A stretch of DNA of 57,422 nt from Planktomarina sp. (GCA_020630595.1 JAHDBC010000003.1:1-57422), one strand, 5' to 3'; counted from the stretch's first letter, positions 26,814 to 35,305 are shown. Notes: generated by a model from the letters alone, not told the origin. Program-made: numbers and translations.

Positions 26814-27404
26814 ATGTTGAACCGTCGCACCTTTCTGATTGCAACATCAGCCACGGCAATGCTGGCTGCGGCGCCTGCTTTGGCCCTGACGCCCAATCAG
26901 GCCAGCCGATTGGTTACGCAGGTTGCGTCTGAAATCACATCGGTCATGAATGCAGGTGGCTCTGTCAGCCGCAAGATTGGTCAATTCGAAGATGTATTCA
27001 AACGGCACGCAGATGTCGCCACGATCAGCCGGTCTGTTTTGGGCCCTGTCGCACGATCAACATCGAACGCGGACCTGAACCGTTTTTCAAATGCCTTGAC
27101 CGGGTATCTGGCGCGCAAATACGGCAAAAGCTTCTTGGAAGAAGGCGGTGGGTCCGTAACCGTGAAAAACAGCCGTGACCGTGGGCGTTTTGTTGAAGTC
27201 AGCGCAGACGCCCGCACGCCAAGCGGTCGGCGGTTCGATGTGACCTTCCGCGTGTGGGATAAATCCGGCGCACCGAAATTTATCGACATGCTTTTGGAAG
27301 GGGTCAGTCTTGTGACCACCGAACGGGCTGAAATCGGCGCGCTTTTGGATCAACGCGGTGGCAGTGTCAGCCGCCTGACCCGTGACCTGCCGAATTTGGG
27401 CTGA
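26814..27404 (+). CDS. mlaC: MlaC-like phospholipid-binding protein
   Basis: Periplasmic lipid carrier of the MlaC/Ttg2D family, 196 aa, which shuttles phospholipids between MlaA and the inner-membrane MlaFEDB transporter. The N-terminus MLNRRTFLIATSATAMLAA carries a twin-arginine motif and ends in an AxA site, suggesting Tat export. Typical features are SRSVLGPVARS, ALTGYLARKYGKSF and a beta-rich second half including FVEVSADARTPSG. Co-transcribed with mlaA. Confidence 0.9.
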   Translation: MLNRRTFLIATSATAMLAAAPALALTPNQASRLVTQVASEITSVMNAGGSVSRKIGQFEDVFKRHADVATISRSVLGPVARSTSNADLNRFSNALTGYLARKYGKSFLEEGGGSVTVKNSRDRGRFVEVSADARTPSGRRFDVTFRVWDKSGAPKFIDMLLEGVSLVTTERAEIGALLDQRGGSVSRLTRDLPNLG

Positions 27405-27409
27405 CCGAT

Positions 27410-29548
27410 TTAGTTCCCGGTCAATACCCCCAGCAATGTATCCAGAATAAACCCTTCAATATCGTTTGAAGGGGTGCGTTGTGGCGTTGGTGCCGGTTGT
27501 GGCGCTGGCGCAGGTTGTTGTGCCGGGCGGGTGGCAACCGGCCGCGCTGGTTCCGCCCCCAGGTTCAACGGGGCAGGTGGATTTTGGGCTGTGATCCGGG
27601 TGATCACTTCGCGCCAGATGTCGGCAGGCAGGGAACCGCCCGTGACCTTGCGCAGGGGGGTGTTGTCATCATTGCCCATCCAAACACCGACGACATGATC
27701 CGATGTGAAGCCAATGAACCATGCGTCCCGTGCGGCTTGGGTCGTTCCTGTCTTTCCCGCGGCTTGCACCCCGTCGACGCGCGCGCGTTGACCCGTGCCT
27801 TGTTCCATGACCGCAACCATCATGCGGGTCAGCGCCTGTGCGGAAACAGTGCTGATCACACGTTCACCGATGCCAGTGGTTTGTTCCACCATCGGTTCCG
27901 CGTCCCCCTGAAACCCAAGTGAGACCAGACCGTATGGCGTCACAGATGACCCACCATTCAAGATCCCTGCATAGGCGCCCGTCATTTCCAACAACGTGCT
28001 TTCCGACACGCCAAGGGCCAGCGCAGGGCCGGGCGCGATATCGCTTTGGATGCCAAAATCCTGTGCCACTTGGCGTACCAGATCGCGGTTCACAGATTCT
28101 GATAGTTTGACGGCAGGGATGTTGATCGATTCCGCAAGGGCCCGGGTCAATGTCACATTGCCCTTGAAATCATCTGTGTAATTGGTGGGCGTCCATGGCC
28201 CTGATCCCGGCACCTGCAAGGTGATGGGCTCATCCCGGATCATGTCCATTGGGCCGTAACCCAGTTCAAGCGCCGTGGCGTACACGAATGGTTTGAACAC
28301 AGACCCGGTCTGGCGCTTGGCCTGAATGGCGCGATTGAACGCCCCGGCCACCTGTGATGTGCGCCCCCCGACCATTGCCCGAACGGCGCCATCTGCCGAC
28401 ATCACCACGACAGCCGCCTGCGCCTTGGACGACGGGCTGACCTTTTCCGCAAAGACAGTGGTCACCGCCTGTTCTGCCATTCGTTGAATTGCGGGATCCA
28501 GCGTCGTGCGGATAATCACATCTTCGGTCGTGTTTCGGGTGAAGTATTCCGGGCCGGATGCCATCACCCAATCTGCAAAATACCCGCCTGCCTTGGCAGC
28601 GGCGGCAGGCGACAGTTCCGCCGGTTTCACTTTTGCAAATTCCGCTTCGCCTGTTGAAATGTAACCCTGTTCGGCCATCAAGGTCAGCACCACATCGGCG
28701 CGATCCTGTGCGCCGGACAGGTTGCTGGTGGGGGCCAATCGGCTGGGGGCTTTCAACAATCCGGCCAGCATGGCGGATTGTGCCGCATCCACTTCAGTTG
28801 CCGACAGGCCAAAATACCGCTGCGATGCAGCTTCAAAGCCGCGCGCACCCGCACCCAGGAATGCGCGGTTCAGATAGATCGTCAGGATTTCCTGTTTGGA
28901 ATACCGCGCTTCCATCGCCATGGCATAGGTGGCTTCTTTAATCTTGCGCCAAAGCGTTGTGCGGCGGCAGTCGCGTTCATAGGCCGCTTCGCTTTCATGA
29001 ATGTCCGGATCAAACGGTTGCCCGAAACACAGCAGTTTCGCGGTCTGTTGGGTAATGGATGATCCGCCCGCCCCGGACAGCGGATTGCCGCCCCTGCGAT
29101 AGTTGCGCACCATTGCGGCACCGGTTGCGTAGAAATCAATTCCGATGTGATACGGGGCGTAGAACCGTTTGTCTTCGGTTGCGATGATGGCGTCATGCAG
29201 ATACGGGCTGACGCTTTGGGCGGTGACAATCCCACCGAACTGATCTCCGCGCCACGCAAAGACCTGCCCGTCTTTGTCCAACAAGGTGACTGATCCCTTG
29301 GCCCGACCATCCACCAAATCCACAGCCGGTGGCAAAGTGGCGGCAAAATACAACACCGCGCCCACAATCAGCAGGGCAATCACAACGCTGACCCGCCAGG
29401 CAAAGGCCCAGACCAGCCAGAATGGAAACAGGATCATCCGCAACAGGGCGGACCGAATGCGGCCGTTCCCTGCGCCGTTTGACGGTTTCGCAGGTTTCGT
29501 GCGCTTCGCCCTTTTGGGGGCGCGAAGGGATTTGGATTTCTGTGTCAT
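27410..29548 (-). CDS. PBP1A-family bifunctional penicillin-binding protein
   Basis: Class A PBP that polymerises and cross-links peptidoglycan, 712 aa. After a very basic cytoplasmic N-terminus (KRAKRTKPAKP) one membrane helix follows near residues 45-65. The GT51 domain has IATEDKRFYAPYHIGID with the catalytic Glu near residue 123. The transpeptidase domain has SVFK (TGSVFKPFVYA, near 413), SIN in AESINIPAVKL and KTGTT near 600. The C-terminus is a Pro/Ala/Gln-rich tail. ATG 29548 gives the best start; the frame extends 96 bp further with no ribosome site. Its promoter lies in the 256-bp divergent region shared with glnK. Confidence 0.94.
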   Translation of the reverse strand: MTQKSKSLRAPKRAKRTKPAKPSNGAGNGRIRSALLRMILFPFWLVWAFAWRVSVVIALLIVGAVLYFAATLPPAVDLVDGRAKGSVTLLDKDGQVFAWRGDQFGGIVTAQSVSPYLHDAIIATEDKRFYAPYHIGIDFYATGAAMVRNYRRGGNPLSGAGGSSITQQTAKLLCFGQPFDPDIHESEAAYERDCRRTTLWRKIKEATYAMAMEARYSKQEILTIYLNRAFLGAGARGFEAASQRYFGLSATEVDAAQSAMLAGLLKAPSRLAPTSNLSGAQDRADVVLTLMAEQGYISTGEAEFAKVKPAELSPAAAAKAGGYFADWVMASGPEYFTRNTTEDVIIRTTLDPAIQRMAEQAVTTVFAEKVSPSSKAQAAVVVMSADGAVRAMVGGRTSQVAGAFNRAIQAKRQTGSVFKPFVYATALELGYGPMDMIRDEPITLQVPGSGPWTPTNYTDDFKGNVTLTRALAESINIPAVKLSESVNRDLVRQVAQDFGIQSDIAPGPALALGVSESTLLEMTGAYAGILNGGSSVTPYGLVSLGFQGDAEPMVEQTTGIGERVISTVSAQALTRMMVAVMEQGTGQRARVDGVQAAGKTGTTQAARDAWFIGFTSDHVVGVWMGNDDNTPLRKVTGGSLPADIWREVITRITAQNPPAPLNLGAEPARPVATRPAQQPAPAPQPAPTPQRTPSNDIEGFILDTLLGVLTGN

Positions 29549-29804
29549 CTGCCCGAGGCTCTTCGTCCTTTGGGGGAAAGTAGCGTAGTTTCGTGCCTCT
29601 GTCAGGCGGTGAGTCGCCGATCGGCGGATTCTTACACTGCACAAAAATTAGGACATGATCAAAAATTGTGCAAAAAATATCAGATTTGCGCCTGCGCGCC
29701 GTGCGAAATTCACGTCGAAAGCCTGATCAACCCCATCCCACACGGTAGGTGTCCTGCATGCCCAGATCCCGGGCACACCCAAACCAATCAGGAAGGGGAC
29801 AAAC

Positions 29805-30143
29805 GTGAAACTGATTATTGCTGCGATCAAGCCGTTCAAACTGGAAGAAGTGCGCGAAGCACTGACCGGCATCGGCGTATCAGGCATGATGGTGACGGAA
29901 ATCAAGGGCTTTGGCTCGCAATCCGGTCATACTGAAATTTACCGCGGCGCGGAATACGCCGTGAACTTCGTGCCAAAGGTCAAACTGGAAATCGTCGTGT
30001 CGGACGATGCCGCTGACCAAGTGGTCGAAACCATCGCTTCAACCGCCAAGACCGACAAGATCGGCGACGGCAAGATTTTCGTTCTGGACGTGCAGTCCGC
30101 AGTCCGTGTGCGGACAGGCGAAACCAACGAAGACGCGCTGTAA
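29805..30143 (+). CDS. glnK: P-II nitrogen regulatory protein (GlnK-type)
   Basis: Trimeric PII signal protein, 112 aa, that senses ATP/ADP and 2-oxoglutarate and binds the ammonium channel when nitrogen is plentiful. The T-loop GHTEIYRGAEYAV carries the uridylylation tyrosine (Tyr51). The C-terminal signature DGKIFVLDVQSAVRVRTGE is intact. The start codon is GTG, with a strong GGAAGGGG 6 bp upstream. It is followed after 26 bp by amtB, the standard glnK-amtB arrangement. Confidence 0.97.
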   Translation: MKLIIAAIKPFKLEEVREALTGIGVSGMMVTEIKGFGSQSGHTEIYRGAEYAVNFVPKVKLEIVVSDDAADQVVETIASTAKTDKIGDGKIFVLDVQSAVRVRTGETNEDAL

Positions 30144-30169
30144 AGCGTAGAAAAGTGGGAAAATACTCA

Positions 30170-31498
30170 ATGATTAAGAAAATCCTTCTGACAACGCTTG
30201 CGGCTGCGGCTCTGCCGTCTGTCGCTTTGGCACAAGACGCGCCTGCCGCTGTCGGTGCTGATGAATTTGTTTGGATCATGAACTCTTTGCTGTTCTTGAT
30301 CGGTGGCTTTTTGGTCTTCTTTATGGCCGCTGGCTTTGCCATGCTGGAAGGCGGCCTGGTGCGGTCCAAGAACGCATCCACCCAAATGGTCAAGAACGTC
30401 GGCCTATTTTCTATCGCGGCGATCATGTATTGGCTGATCGGCTATAACCTGATGTACCCGTTGGGCGACTGGGCGATCGAAGGCTATTTCTCTGGCCTGT
30501 TCCCGTCCGTTGGCGTGCTGGAAGCCGTTGGTGTCGACTTGGCAGGTGCGGATGACGCGGCCTACGCATCAACTGGGTCAGACTTTATCTTCCAATTGAT
30601 GTTCTGTGCGGCAACAGCCTCGATCGTTTCTGGTGCTTTGGCCGAACGGATCAAACTGTGGCCGTTCCTGATCTTTGCGGCAATCCTGACCGGTTTCATC
30701 TATCCATTGACCGCGTCTTGGCAGTGGGGCGGCGGCTGGCTGTCTGAAAACGTTGGGTTCTCTGACTTTGCTGGTTCAACCGTTGTACACGCCTGTGGTG
30801 CGGCGGCTGCCTTGGCTGGTGCGTTGGTTCTGGGTCCACGGATTGGAAAATATAAAGATGGTCGTGTTGTGCCGATGCCTGGTTCCAACTTGCCAATGGC
30901 AACCTTGGGCATGTTCATCCTGTGGTTGGGTTGGTTCGGCTTTAACGGTGGTTCGCAGTTGGCGATGGGGTCTGTTGGCGATATTGCTGATGTGTCGCGC
31001 ATCTTCTCAAACACGAACATGGCGGCCTCTGCGGGTGCAGTAACAGCCCTGATCCTGACACAAATCCTGTACAAAAAGCCTGACCTGACCATGATCTTGA
31101 ACGGCGCGTTGGCTGGCCTGGTGTCGATCACAGCTGAACCTCTGGCCCCAACATTGTTTGGTGCCTTGTGGATTGGTGCCATCGGCGGTGTGATTGTGGT
31201 CTTCACAGTCCCATTGTTGGACAAGCTGAAAATTGACGACGTCGTCGGTGCCATCCCAGTGCACGGTTTCGCAGGTATCTGGGGCACATTCGCGGTGATC
31301 TTCTACGGTGAAGCCACAATCGGCGGTCAGCTGACGGGTATGGTTGCGATCATTGGTACAACATTCGTACTGTCCTTGATCGTTTGGTACATCCTGAAAG
31401 CATTGGTTGGCATCCGCGTCAGCGAAGAAGCAGAGATTGCCGGTCTCGACAACTCAGAACTGGGCATGGAAGCGTACCCAGAATTTTCCAAAGGCTGA
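30170..31498 (+). CDS. amtB: Ammonium transporter
   Basis: Amt/MEP/Rh channel of 442 aa for ammonium uptake. It starts with a cleavable signal peptide (MIKKILLTTLAAAALPSVALAQ), as in other proteobacterial AmtB proteins, followed by 11 membrane helices. Signatures are DFAGSTVVHACGAAAALAGA and the pore histidine in VHGFAGIWGTF. ATG 30170 is used; an in-frame GTG-type start 15 bp upstream gives a poorer leader. Controlled by GlnK at the protein level. A strong terminator follows at 31534. Confidence 0.97.
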   Translation: MIKKILLTTLAAAALPSVALAQDAPAAVGADEFVWIMNSLLFLIGGFLVFFMAAGFAMLEGGLVRSKNASTQMVKNVGLFSIAAIMYWLIGYNLMYPLGDWAIEGYFSGLFPSVGVLEAVGVDLAGADDAAYASTGSDFIFQLMFCAATASIVSGALAERIKLWPFLIFAAILTGFIYPLTASWQWGGGWLSENVGFSDFAGSTVVHACGAAAALAGALVLGPRIGKYKDGRVVPMPGSNLPMATLGMFILWLGWFGFNGGSQLAMGSVGDIADVSRIFSNTNMAASAGAVTALILTQILYKKPDLTMILNGALAGLVSITAEPLAPTLFGALWIGAIGGVIVVFTVPLLDKLKIDDVVGAIPVHGFAGIWGTFAVIFYGEATIGGQLTGMVAIIGTTFVLSLIVWYILKALVGIRVSEEAEIAGLDNSELGMEAYPEFSKG

Positions 31499-31533
31499 TT
31501 GATCTCCCTTCCTCTCTTCATCAATCAGCAAGC

Positions 31534-31564
31534 AAACCCGGGCGTCCGCGCCCGGGTTTTTTTG
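31534..31564 (+). terminator. Strong intrinsic terminator of glnK-amtB
   Basis: Perfect 11-bp stem AAACCCGGGCG / CGCCCGGGTTT with loop TCCG, followed by an uninterrupted run of T. It starts 36 bp after the amtB stop codon. Confidence 0.93.
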
Positions 31565-31603
31565 TTGGTTTGTCGAAAGTTAGGAACAGGCTGGCGATTG
31601 CAA

Positions 31604-31621
31604 TGTTTCGCACGCGAAACA
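31604..31621. promoter_or_regulatory. 18-bp inverted repeat, operator-like
   Basis: TGTTTCGC-AC-GCGAAACA: perfect 8-bp arms with a 2-bp spacer. It resembles a dimeric repressor site. It also recalls parS in its outer bases but is 2 bp longer and lacks the CACGTG centre. No adjacent gene start supports a specific target. Confidence 0.35.
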
Positions 31622-31747
31622 CTTTGCTGTAAGGTATTGATTTCATTCGCAGTACGCTGCGTTAACCTTGGAAAAACAAGCGGTTAACGGGGCGTGCGGG
31701 GTTAACCGATGGCCCAATCAGTTACAGAATTTCAGATGGCACACCCT

Positions 31748-31778
31748 GTACACCCCCCGTACACCCCCTGTCTGTACA
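31748..31778. repeat. Short direct repeats GTACACCCCC and GTACA
   Basis: GTACACCCCC occurs at 31748 and 31759, exactly 11 bp apart (about one helical turn), with a third GTACA at 31774. Inside the gene-free gap after amtB. Confidence 0.6.
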
Positions 31779-31803
31779 GAGGGCTGCATTTGGGTGATTT
31801 GCG

Positions 31804-32148
31804 TCAGGAATTGCCCAGCGGATCCGTAGCAGCGCATGGGCCGGGCCGTCCCGTCACCTTGGACACGGCCGTGCCACCGTCGTAGCGGATATGCGTGTAG
31901 CTGACGCCGTTGGGGATATCATAGGCATATCCATCACACACCGGGTCAGACGCAGGGCCCCGCAGCACTTGATCCGGCGTTCCCAATACGGAATGGACAT
32001 CGCCGCGCGGAACGCCGACCGGTATTTCATCAAACCGCGGGTCCGGTGCGCCAAAACCAAAGATGCGGTGGCTGGCCAGCGGATCGGTGCTGCCGCAGGC
32101 CGTCAGGCCAAGGCTTGCCACCATTATCAAAGGCAAAGGGCCCCGCAT
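31804..32148 (-). CDS. Small BamE/OmlA-like lipoprotein
   Basis: A 114-aa lipoprotein with lipobox LTAC at about residue 18. The mature part contains IPVGVPRGDVHSVLGTPDQV, which matches the SmpA/OmlA pattern in which a short helix and 'LGTP' turn begin the alpha-alpha-beta fold, followed by DGYAYDIPNGVSYTHIRYDGG strands. A role in outer-membrane assembly like BamE is possible, but the true BamE may be elsewhere; it could equally be another OmlA-fold lipoprotein. The gene is 18 bp beyond the end of the aminotransferase gene and codirectional. Confidence 0.72.
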   Translation of the reverse strand: MRGPLPLIMVASLGLTACGSTDPLASHRIFGFGAPDPRFDEIPVGVPRGDVHSVLGTPDQVLRGPASDPVCDGYAYDIPNGVSYTHIRYDGGTAVSKVTGRPGPCAATDPLGNS

Positions 32149-32166
32149 CCGCTGATCCTTTCCGGG

Positions 32167-33354
32167 TTAGCCAGACACGGCCGCAATGGCGCGCGCCAAG
32201 ACTGGAACGGTTTGCGCATTCAGCCCGGCGATGTTCATACGGCTGTCGCCGACCATATAGATGGCGTGATCTTCGCGCAGTTTGACGACTTGTTCGGGCG
32301 TCAATTCGGTGCGGGAAAACATGCCACGGTGATCGGCCAGAAACCCGAACCGGTCAGACCCGGTTTCCGCCCGCAGCGCATCGGCCAGCGATTGGCGCAG
32401 GCCCAGCATGCCGCTGCGCACCTCTTCCAGTTCTGCTTCCCAGTCGGTGCGCAGGGCATCGTCGGTCAGGATCATGGTGACCAGACGCGCACCATGATCT
32501 GGGGGAAAGCTGAAGTTCTGTCGGTTCAGGAACGCCAGGTTCTTTTGCGTCAAATCCGTACCCGTGGCGTCGGCTGAAACCGCCATCAGAATGCCCGTCC
32601 GTTCCCGGTAAATGCCGAAATTCTTGGAACAGCTGGCTGCGACGATCACTTCGGGCAGTGCGGCGGCGATTTTGCGGGTCAATGCGGCGTCGGCTTCCAG
32701 CCCATCGCCAAATCCCTGGTACGCAATATCGACGAATGGAATTGCGCCGCGTGATTTCAGAACGGCAATCAGATCATCCCACTGGGCGGGGTTCAGGTTT
32801 GCGCCGGTTGGGTTGTGACAACAGCCGTGCACCAACACCACATCGCCCGGTTGCACCTGTTCCAGATCGGCCATCATCCCTTCGAAATCCACGCCACGGG
32901 TGTCGGCATCGAAATAACGATAGGGTTTCGACGGAATGTTCAAATACTGAATGATCGATGGGTGATTGGGCCATGTGGGGTTCGACAACCAGACCGTTGC
33001 ATCGGGCGATGCCATCTGGATCAGTTCCAGCCCCTGACGGATGGCGCCGGTCCCCCCCGGTGTGGCGACAGCCGCAACGCGGTCACGGGCCACAGCGTCG
33101 CCCAGAACCAAACCGATCATCGCATCAGAAAAGGCCGGATCCCCGGCAAGTGCCACATAGGATTTCGATGTTTCCTGTTCCCACAGCTGTTTTTCCGCCG
33201 CTTTCACGGCGCGCATCACAGGGGTGTTGCCATTGGCATCTTTGTAGACCCCAACGCCCAGATCGATCTTTTCCGGGCGTGGATCAGACCGAAACTGTGC
33301 CACGAGGGCCAGAATTTTGTCAGCGGGTTTTTCGGCAAGGTTGGTCAGCATCAC
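32167..33354 (-). CDS. Aromatic/aspartate aminotransferase
   Basis: Class I PLP-dependent aminotransferase of the TyrB/AspC branch, 395 aa. The starting block IDLGVGVYKDANGNTPVMRAV is typical of this branch. NPTWPNHPSI, HGCCHNPTGANL and the PLP-lysine motif SCSKNFGIYRERTG are present, as is the late SRMNIAGL with the substrate-carboxylate Arg. It likely makes or degrades Tyr/Phe/Asp. It starts ATGATG and overlaps the stop of sseA by 4 bp, coupling the two. Confidence 0.94.
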   Translation of the reverse strand: MMLTNLAEKPADKILALVAQFRSDPRPEKIDLGVGVYKDANGNTPVMRAVKAAEKQLWEQETSKSYVALAGDPAFSDAMIGLVLGDAVARDRVAAVATPGGTGAIRQGLELIQMASPDATVWLSNPTWPNHPSIIQYLNIPSKPYRYFDADTRGVDFEGMMADLEQVQPGDVVLVHGCCHNPTGANLNPAQWDDLIAVLKSRGAIPFVDIAYQGFGDGLEADAALTRKIAAALPEVIVAASCSKNFGIYRERTGILMAVSADATGTDLTQKNLAFLNRQNFSFPPDHGARLVTMILTDDALRTDWEAELEEVRSGMLGLRQSLADALRAETGSDRFGFLADHRGMFSRTELTPEQVVKLREDHAIYMVGDSRMNIAGLNAQTVPVLARAIAAVSG

Positions 33355-34208
33355 GCGTCTCCGGTGGCTACGTTAAGGGTTGGAAACTGGCCCCATTCTG
33401 TCCAGCTGCCATCGTACATGGAATGGTCTGTTTTGCCGATCCGTTCCAGCGCCAGCGACAAAACGGTCGCTGTGATCCCCGATCCGCAGGATGTGATCGC
33501 AGGCTTGGACAGATCGACACCCGCGGCTTCGAAAATGGCGCGAATGTCGTCCGGGGATTTCATGGTTTTGTCGGCGTTCAGCAGCGTGGTAAACGGCACG
33601 TTCTTTGATCCGGGAATGTGCCCCGCACGCAGCCCCGGGCGCGGTTCCGGCGCATCCCCGCGAAACCGTTCTGCGCTGCGGGCATCGATGATTTCATAAT
33701 CGCCCAGCTTGGCGGCATGGGCCACCTGTGTGACGTCTTTGACGTAATCGGGGCGTTCCACGACCGTCATGTGGCGGTCCCGAATAAGGGTGGGTTCGTC
33801 CGTCAGTGGGCGCCCTTCGGCTTTCCATTTTGGCAGGCCGCCATCCATGACCGCGATATTGGTCTGGCCCATCAATCGAAACAGCCACCACACACGTGCC
33901 GCCGAAAACAGCCCCTTGGTGTCATAGACCACGACCTGATGCCCGTCGCCCACGCCAAGGGCACGCATCCGGGACATGAACTTTTCAACGGGCGGGGCCA
34001 TATGGGGCATCGCCGAACGGCTGTCAGATACATCTTCGATATCGAAAAAGCGGGCACCGGGAATATGTTCGGCGCTGAATTCTGCCCGGGGATCACGGTC
34101 TTCGCTGGCCATGTGCCATGATCCATCAAAAATACGCAGATCAGGGTTTTTCAGATTGTCTGCAACCCATTGCGTCGACACCAGTGTTTTCGGATCGTCA
34201 TGCGCCAT
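33351..34208 (-). CDS. sseA: 3-mercaptopyruvate sulfurtransferase
   Basis: Two-domain rhodanese-fold sulfurtransferase, 285 aa. The catalytic loop of the second domain is CGSGITA, close to the CG(S/T)GVTA signature that separates mercaptopyruvate from thiosulfate sulfurtransferases. The first domain carries the usual inactive rhodanese repeat (VVYDTKGLFSAARVWWLF). The linker block FRGDAPEPRPGLRAGHIPGSKN is typical. It moves sulfur from 3-mercaptopyruvate to thiols or cyanide. First gene of the sseA-aminotransferase pair, a logical link to cysteine/aromatic transamination. Confidence 0.93.
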   Translation of the reverse strand: MAHDDPKTLVSTQWVADNLKNPDLRIFDGSWHMASEDRDPRAEFSAEHIPGARFFDIEDVSDSRSAMPHMAPPVEKFMSRMRALGVGDGHQVVVYDTKGLFSAARVWWLFRLMGQTNIAVMDGGLPKWKAEGRPLTDEPTLIRDRHMTVVERPDYVKDVTQVAHAAKLGDYEIIDARSAERFRGDAPEPRPGLRAGHIPGSKNVPFTTLLNADKTMKSPDDIRAIFEAAGVDLSKPAITSCGSGITATVLSLALERIGKTDHSMYDGSWTEWGQFPTLNVATGDA

Positions 34209-34252
34209 TTCGTGGCCCCCCGTCTTTGCGGTGGCCTAATGCTGGATTGCGC

Positions 34253-34285
34253 AAAAAACAAGGCCGCACCCAAAGGGCACGGCCT
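34253..34285 (-). terminator. Intrinsic terminator after the glycine-zipper gene
   Basis: On the minus strand: AGGCCGTGCCC / GGGTGCGGCCT, an 11-bp stem (one G-T-type mismatch region) with loop TTT, then TG and six T. It lies 22 bp beyond the stop codon at 34308. Confidence 0.85.
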
Positions 34286-34307
34286 AAATCACATCTGCGA
34301 TGTCGGC

Positions 34308-34595
34308 TTATTTGCCGATCATGTTGCGCACAACGCTGACGATGGCCAGAACGGCACCGCCGCCAACGCCGCCACCAGCAACCTGTGCGACGATGGACCC
34401 GATGTCCAACCCGCCAGAGCTTGCAGCCGCAGCCACATCGCCTGCGCCAACTGCGGACAGGATCGTGCCGCCCAGACCGCCACCAACGATCCCAGCGATC
34501 GAGTTGATCAGGGTCCCCTGATTGATTTTGCCGATCAAACCACCAGCAACGTTACCACCTACTGCACCCGAAATCAGACCAATCAACAGTTCCAT
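34308..34595 (-). CDS. Small glycine-zipper membrane protein
   Basis: A 95-aa very hydrophobic, glycine/alanine-rich protein beginning MELLIGLISGAVGGNVAGG. Repeated GxxxG spacing appears across the full length (GGNVAGGLIG, IVGGGLGGTI, VAGGGVGGGAVLA), typical of glycine-zipper helices that pack or insert into membranes. ATG 34595 is fixed by AAGGAAGGG upstream. It is a single-gene unit with its own terminator. Function unknown; similar small proteins occur in many Rhodobacteraceae genomes. Confidence 0.85.
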   Translation of the reverse strand: MELLIGLISGAVGGNVAGGLIGKINQGTLINSIAGIVGGGLGGTILSAVGAGDVAAAASSGGLDIGSIVAQVAGGGVGGGAVLAIVSVVRNMIGK

Positions 34596-34706
34596 TTCGT
34601 TCCCTTCCTTCTTTTTCGTGTGGACGCATGCCCACTGCACGAAACGTTAGAGTCAACGGTTGGCTAAATATAGGGGAAACTTCGCTGATTTGGCGCTTAT
34701 TTGGTA

Positions 34707-35180
34707 TTATCCCTGCCGCAACAGACGCGCTTTTTGGCGATTCCAGTCGCGTTTGGCTTCGGTCTGGCGTTTGTCGACCGTTTTCTTGCCCTTGGCGATG
34801 CCGATCTTCAGCTTCACCCGGCCCTTGTGGTTGAAGTACATCACCAATGGGACCAGCGTCATGCCCTGCCGTTGGGTTGCCTGCCACAGCCGGGCCAGTT
34901 CGCGTCGGCTGACCAACAGCTTGCGGCGTTGGCGTTCTTCGTGGCCCCAGGTTTTCGCCTGTTCATAGGGGGCGATATAGCTGTTGACCAACCACAGTTC
35001 ACCGTTTTCCACCGCCGCATAGCTTTCCGCGATATTCGATGTGTTCACGCGCAGCGATTTGACTTCGGACCCTTGCAACACAACGCCGCATTCAATGTCA
35101 TCTTCGATGGCATAATCGTACCGGGCCCGCCGGTTTTCTGCGATCACTTTGTAGTTTGGGTCTGTTTTTGGTTTTGCCAT
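34707..35180 (-). CDS. smpB: SsrA-binding protein
   Basis: Partner of tmRNA in trans-translation, rescuing stalled ribosomes. The 157-aa product begins [20 protein letters not shown] and shows [13 protein letters not shown], NLxD-equivalent [17 protein letters not shown] and the basic C-terminal tail [17 protein letters not shown] that inserts in the mRNA channel. ATG 35180 matches the family start; the in-frame extension to 35306 is non-homologous. The tmRNA gene ssrA is not seen here. Confidence 0.95.
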   Translation of the reverse strand: MAKPKTDPNYKVIAENRRARYDYAIEDDIECGVVLQGSEVKSLRVNTSNIAESYAAVENGELWLVNSYIAPYEQAKTWGHEERQRRKLLVSRRELARLWQATQRQGMTLVPLVMYFNHKGRVKLKIGIAKGKKTVDKRQTEAKRDWNRQKARLLRQG

Positions 35181-35305
35181 GGTCGTGCGGATATAAACGC
35201 GGAACGGTGCCGCGCCAATGGGCAGCGAAATCTTTTTGTCATCGCTTGCGACGGAACCGGATGGGCCGTTCGTATAACCTGTGTCAGTGTCAAAGGAGCG
35301 TGCCA

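Larger units (their letters stand above)
31565..31803. other. Gene-free convergent gap with palindromes and short repeats
   Basis: The whole gap from the amtB stop is 305 bp; beyond the terminator about 240 bp hold no credible ORF. It lies downstream of both flanking genes, so promoters for them are not expected here. It contains an 18-bp inverted repeat (31604-31621), three GTTAAC hexamers (31661, 31683, 31701) and three GTACA units with C-rich tracts (31748-31778). Function unknown; a small RNA or protein-binding region is possible. Confidence 0.6.

Noticed and set aside
29750..29775. A GG-N10-GC pattern (near 29755) resembling a sigma-54 promoter upstream of glnK
   Set aside because: Only the minimal GG/GC is present; the rest of TGGCAC-N5-TTGCA does not match, so it is not supported.
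31604..31621. parS-like centromere site
   Set aside because: The arms are similar, but the site is 18 bp with an AC spacer rather than the 16-bp CACGTG-centred parS, and no parAB genes are near.
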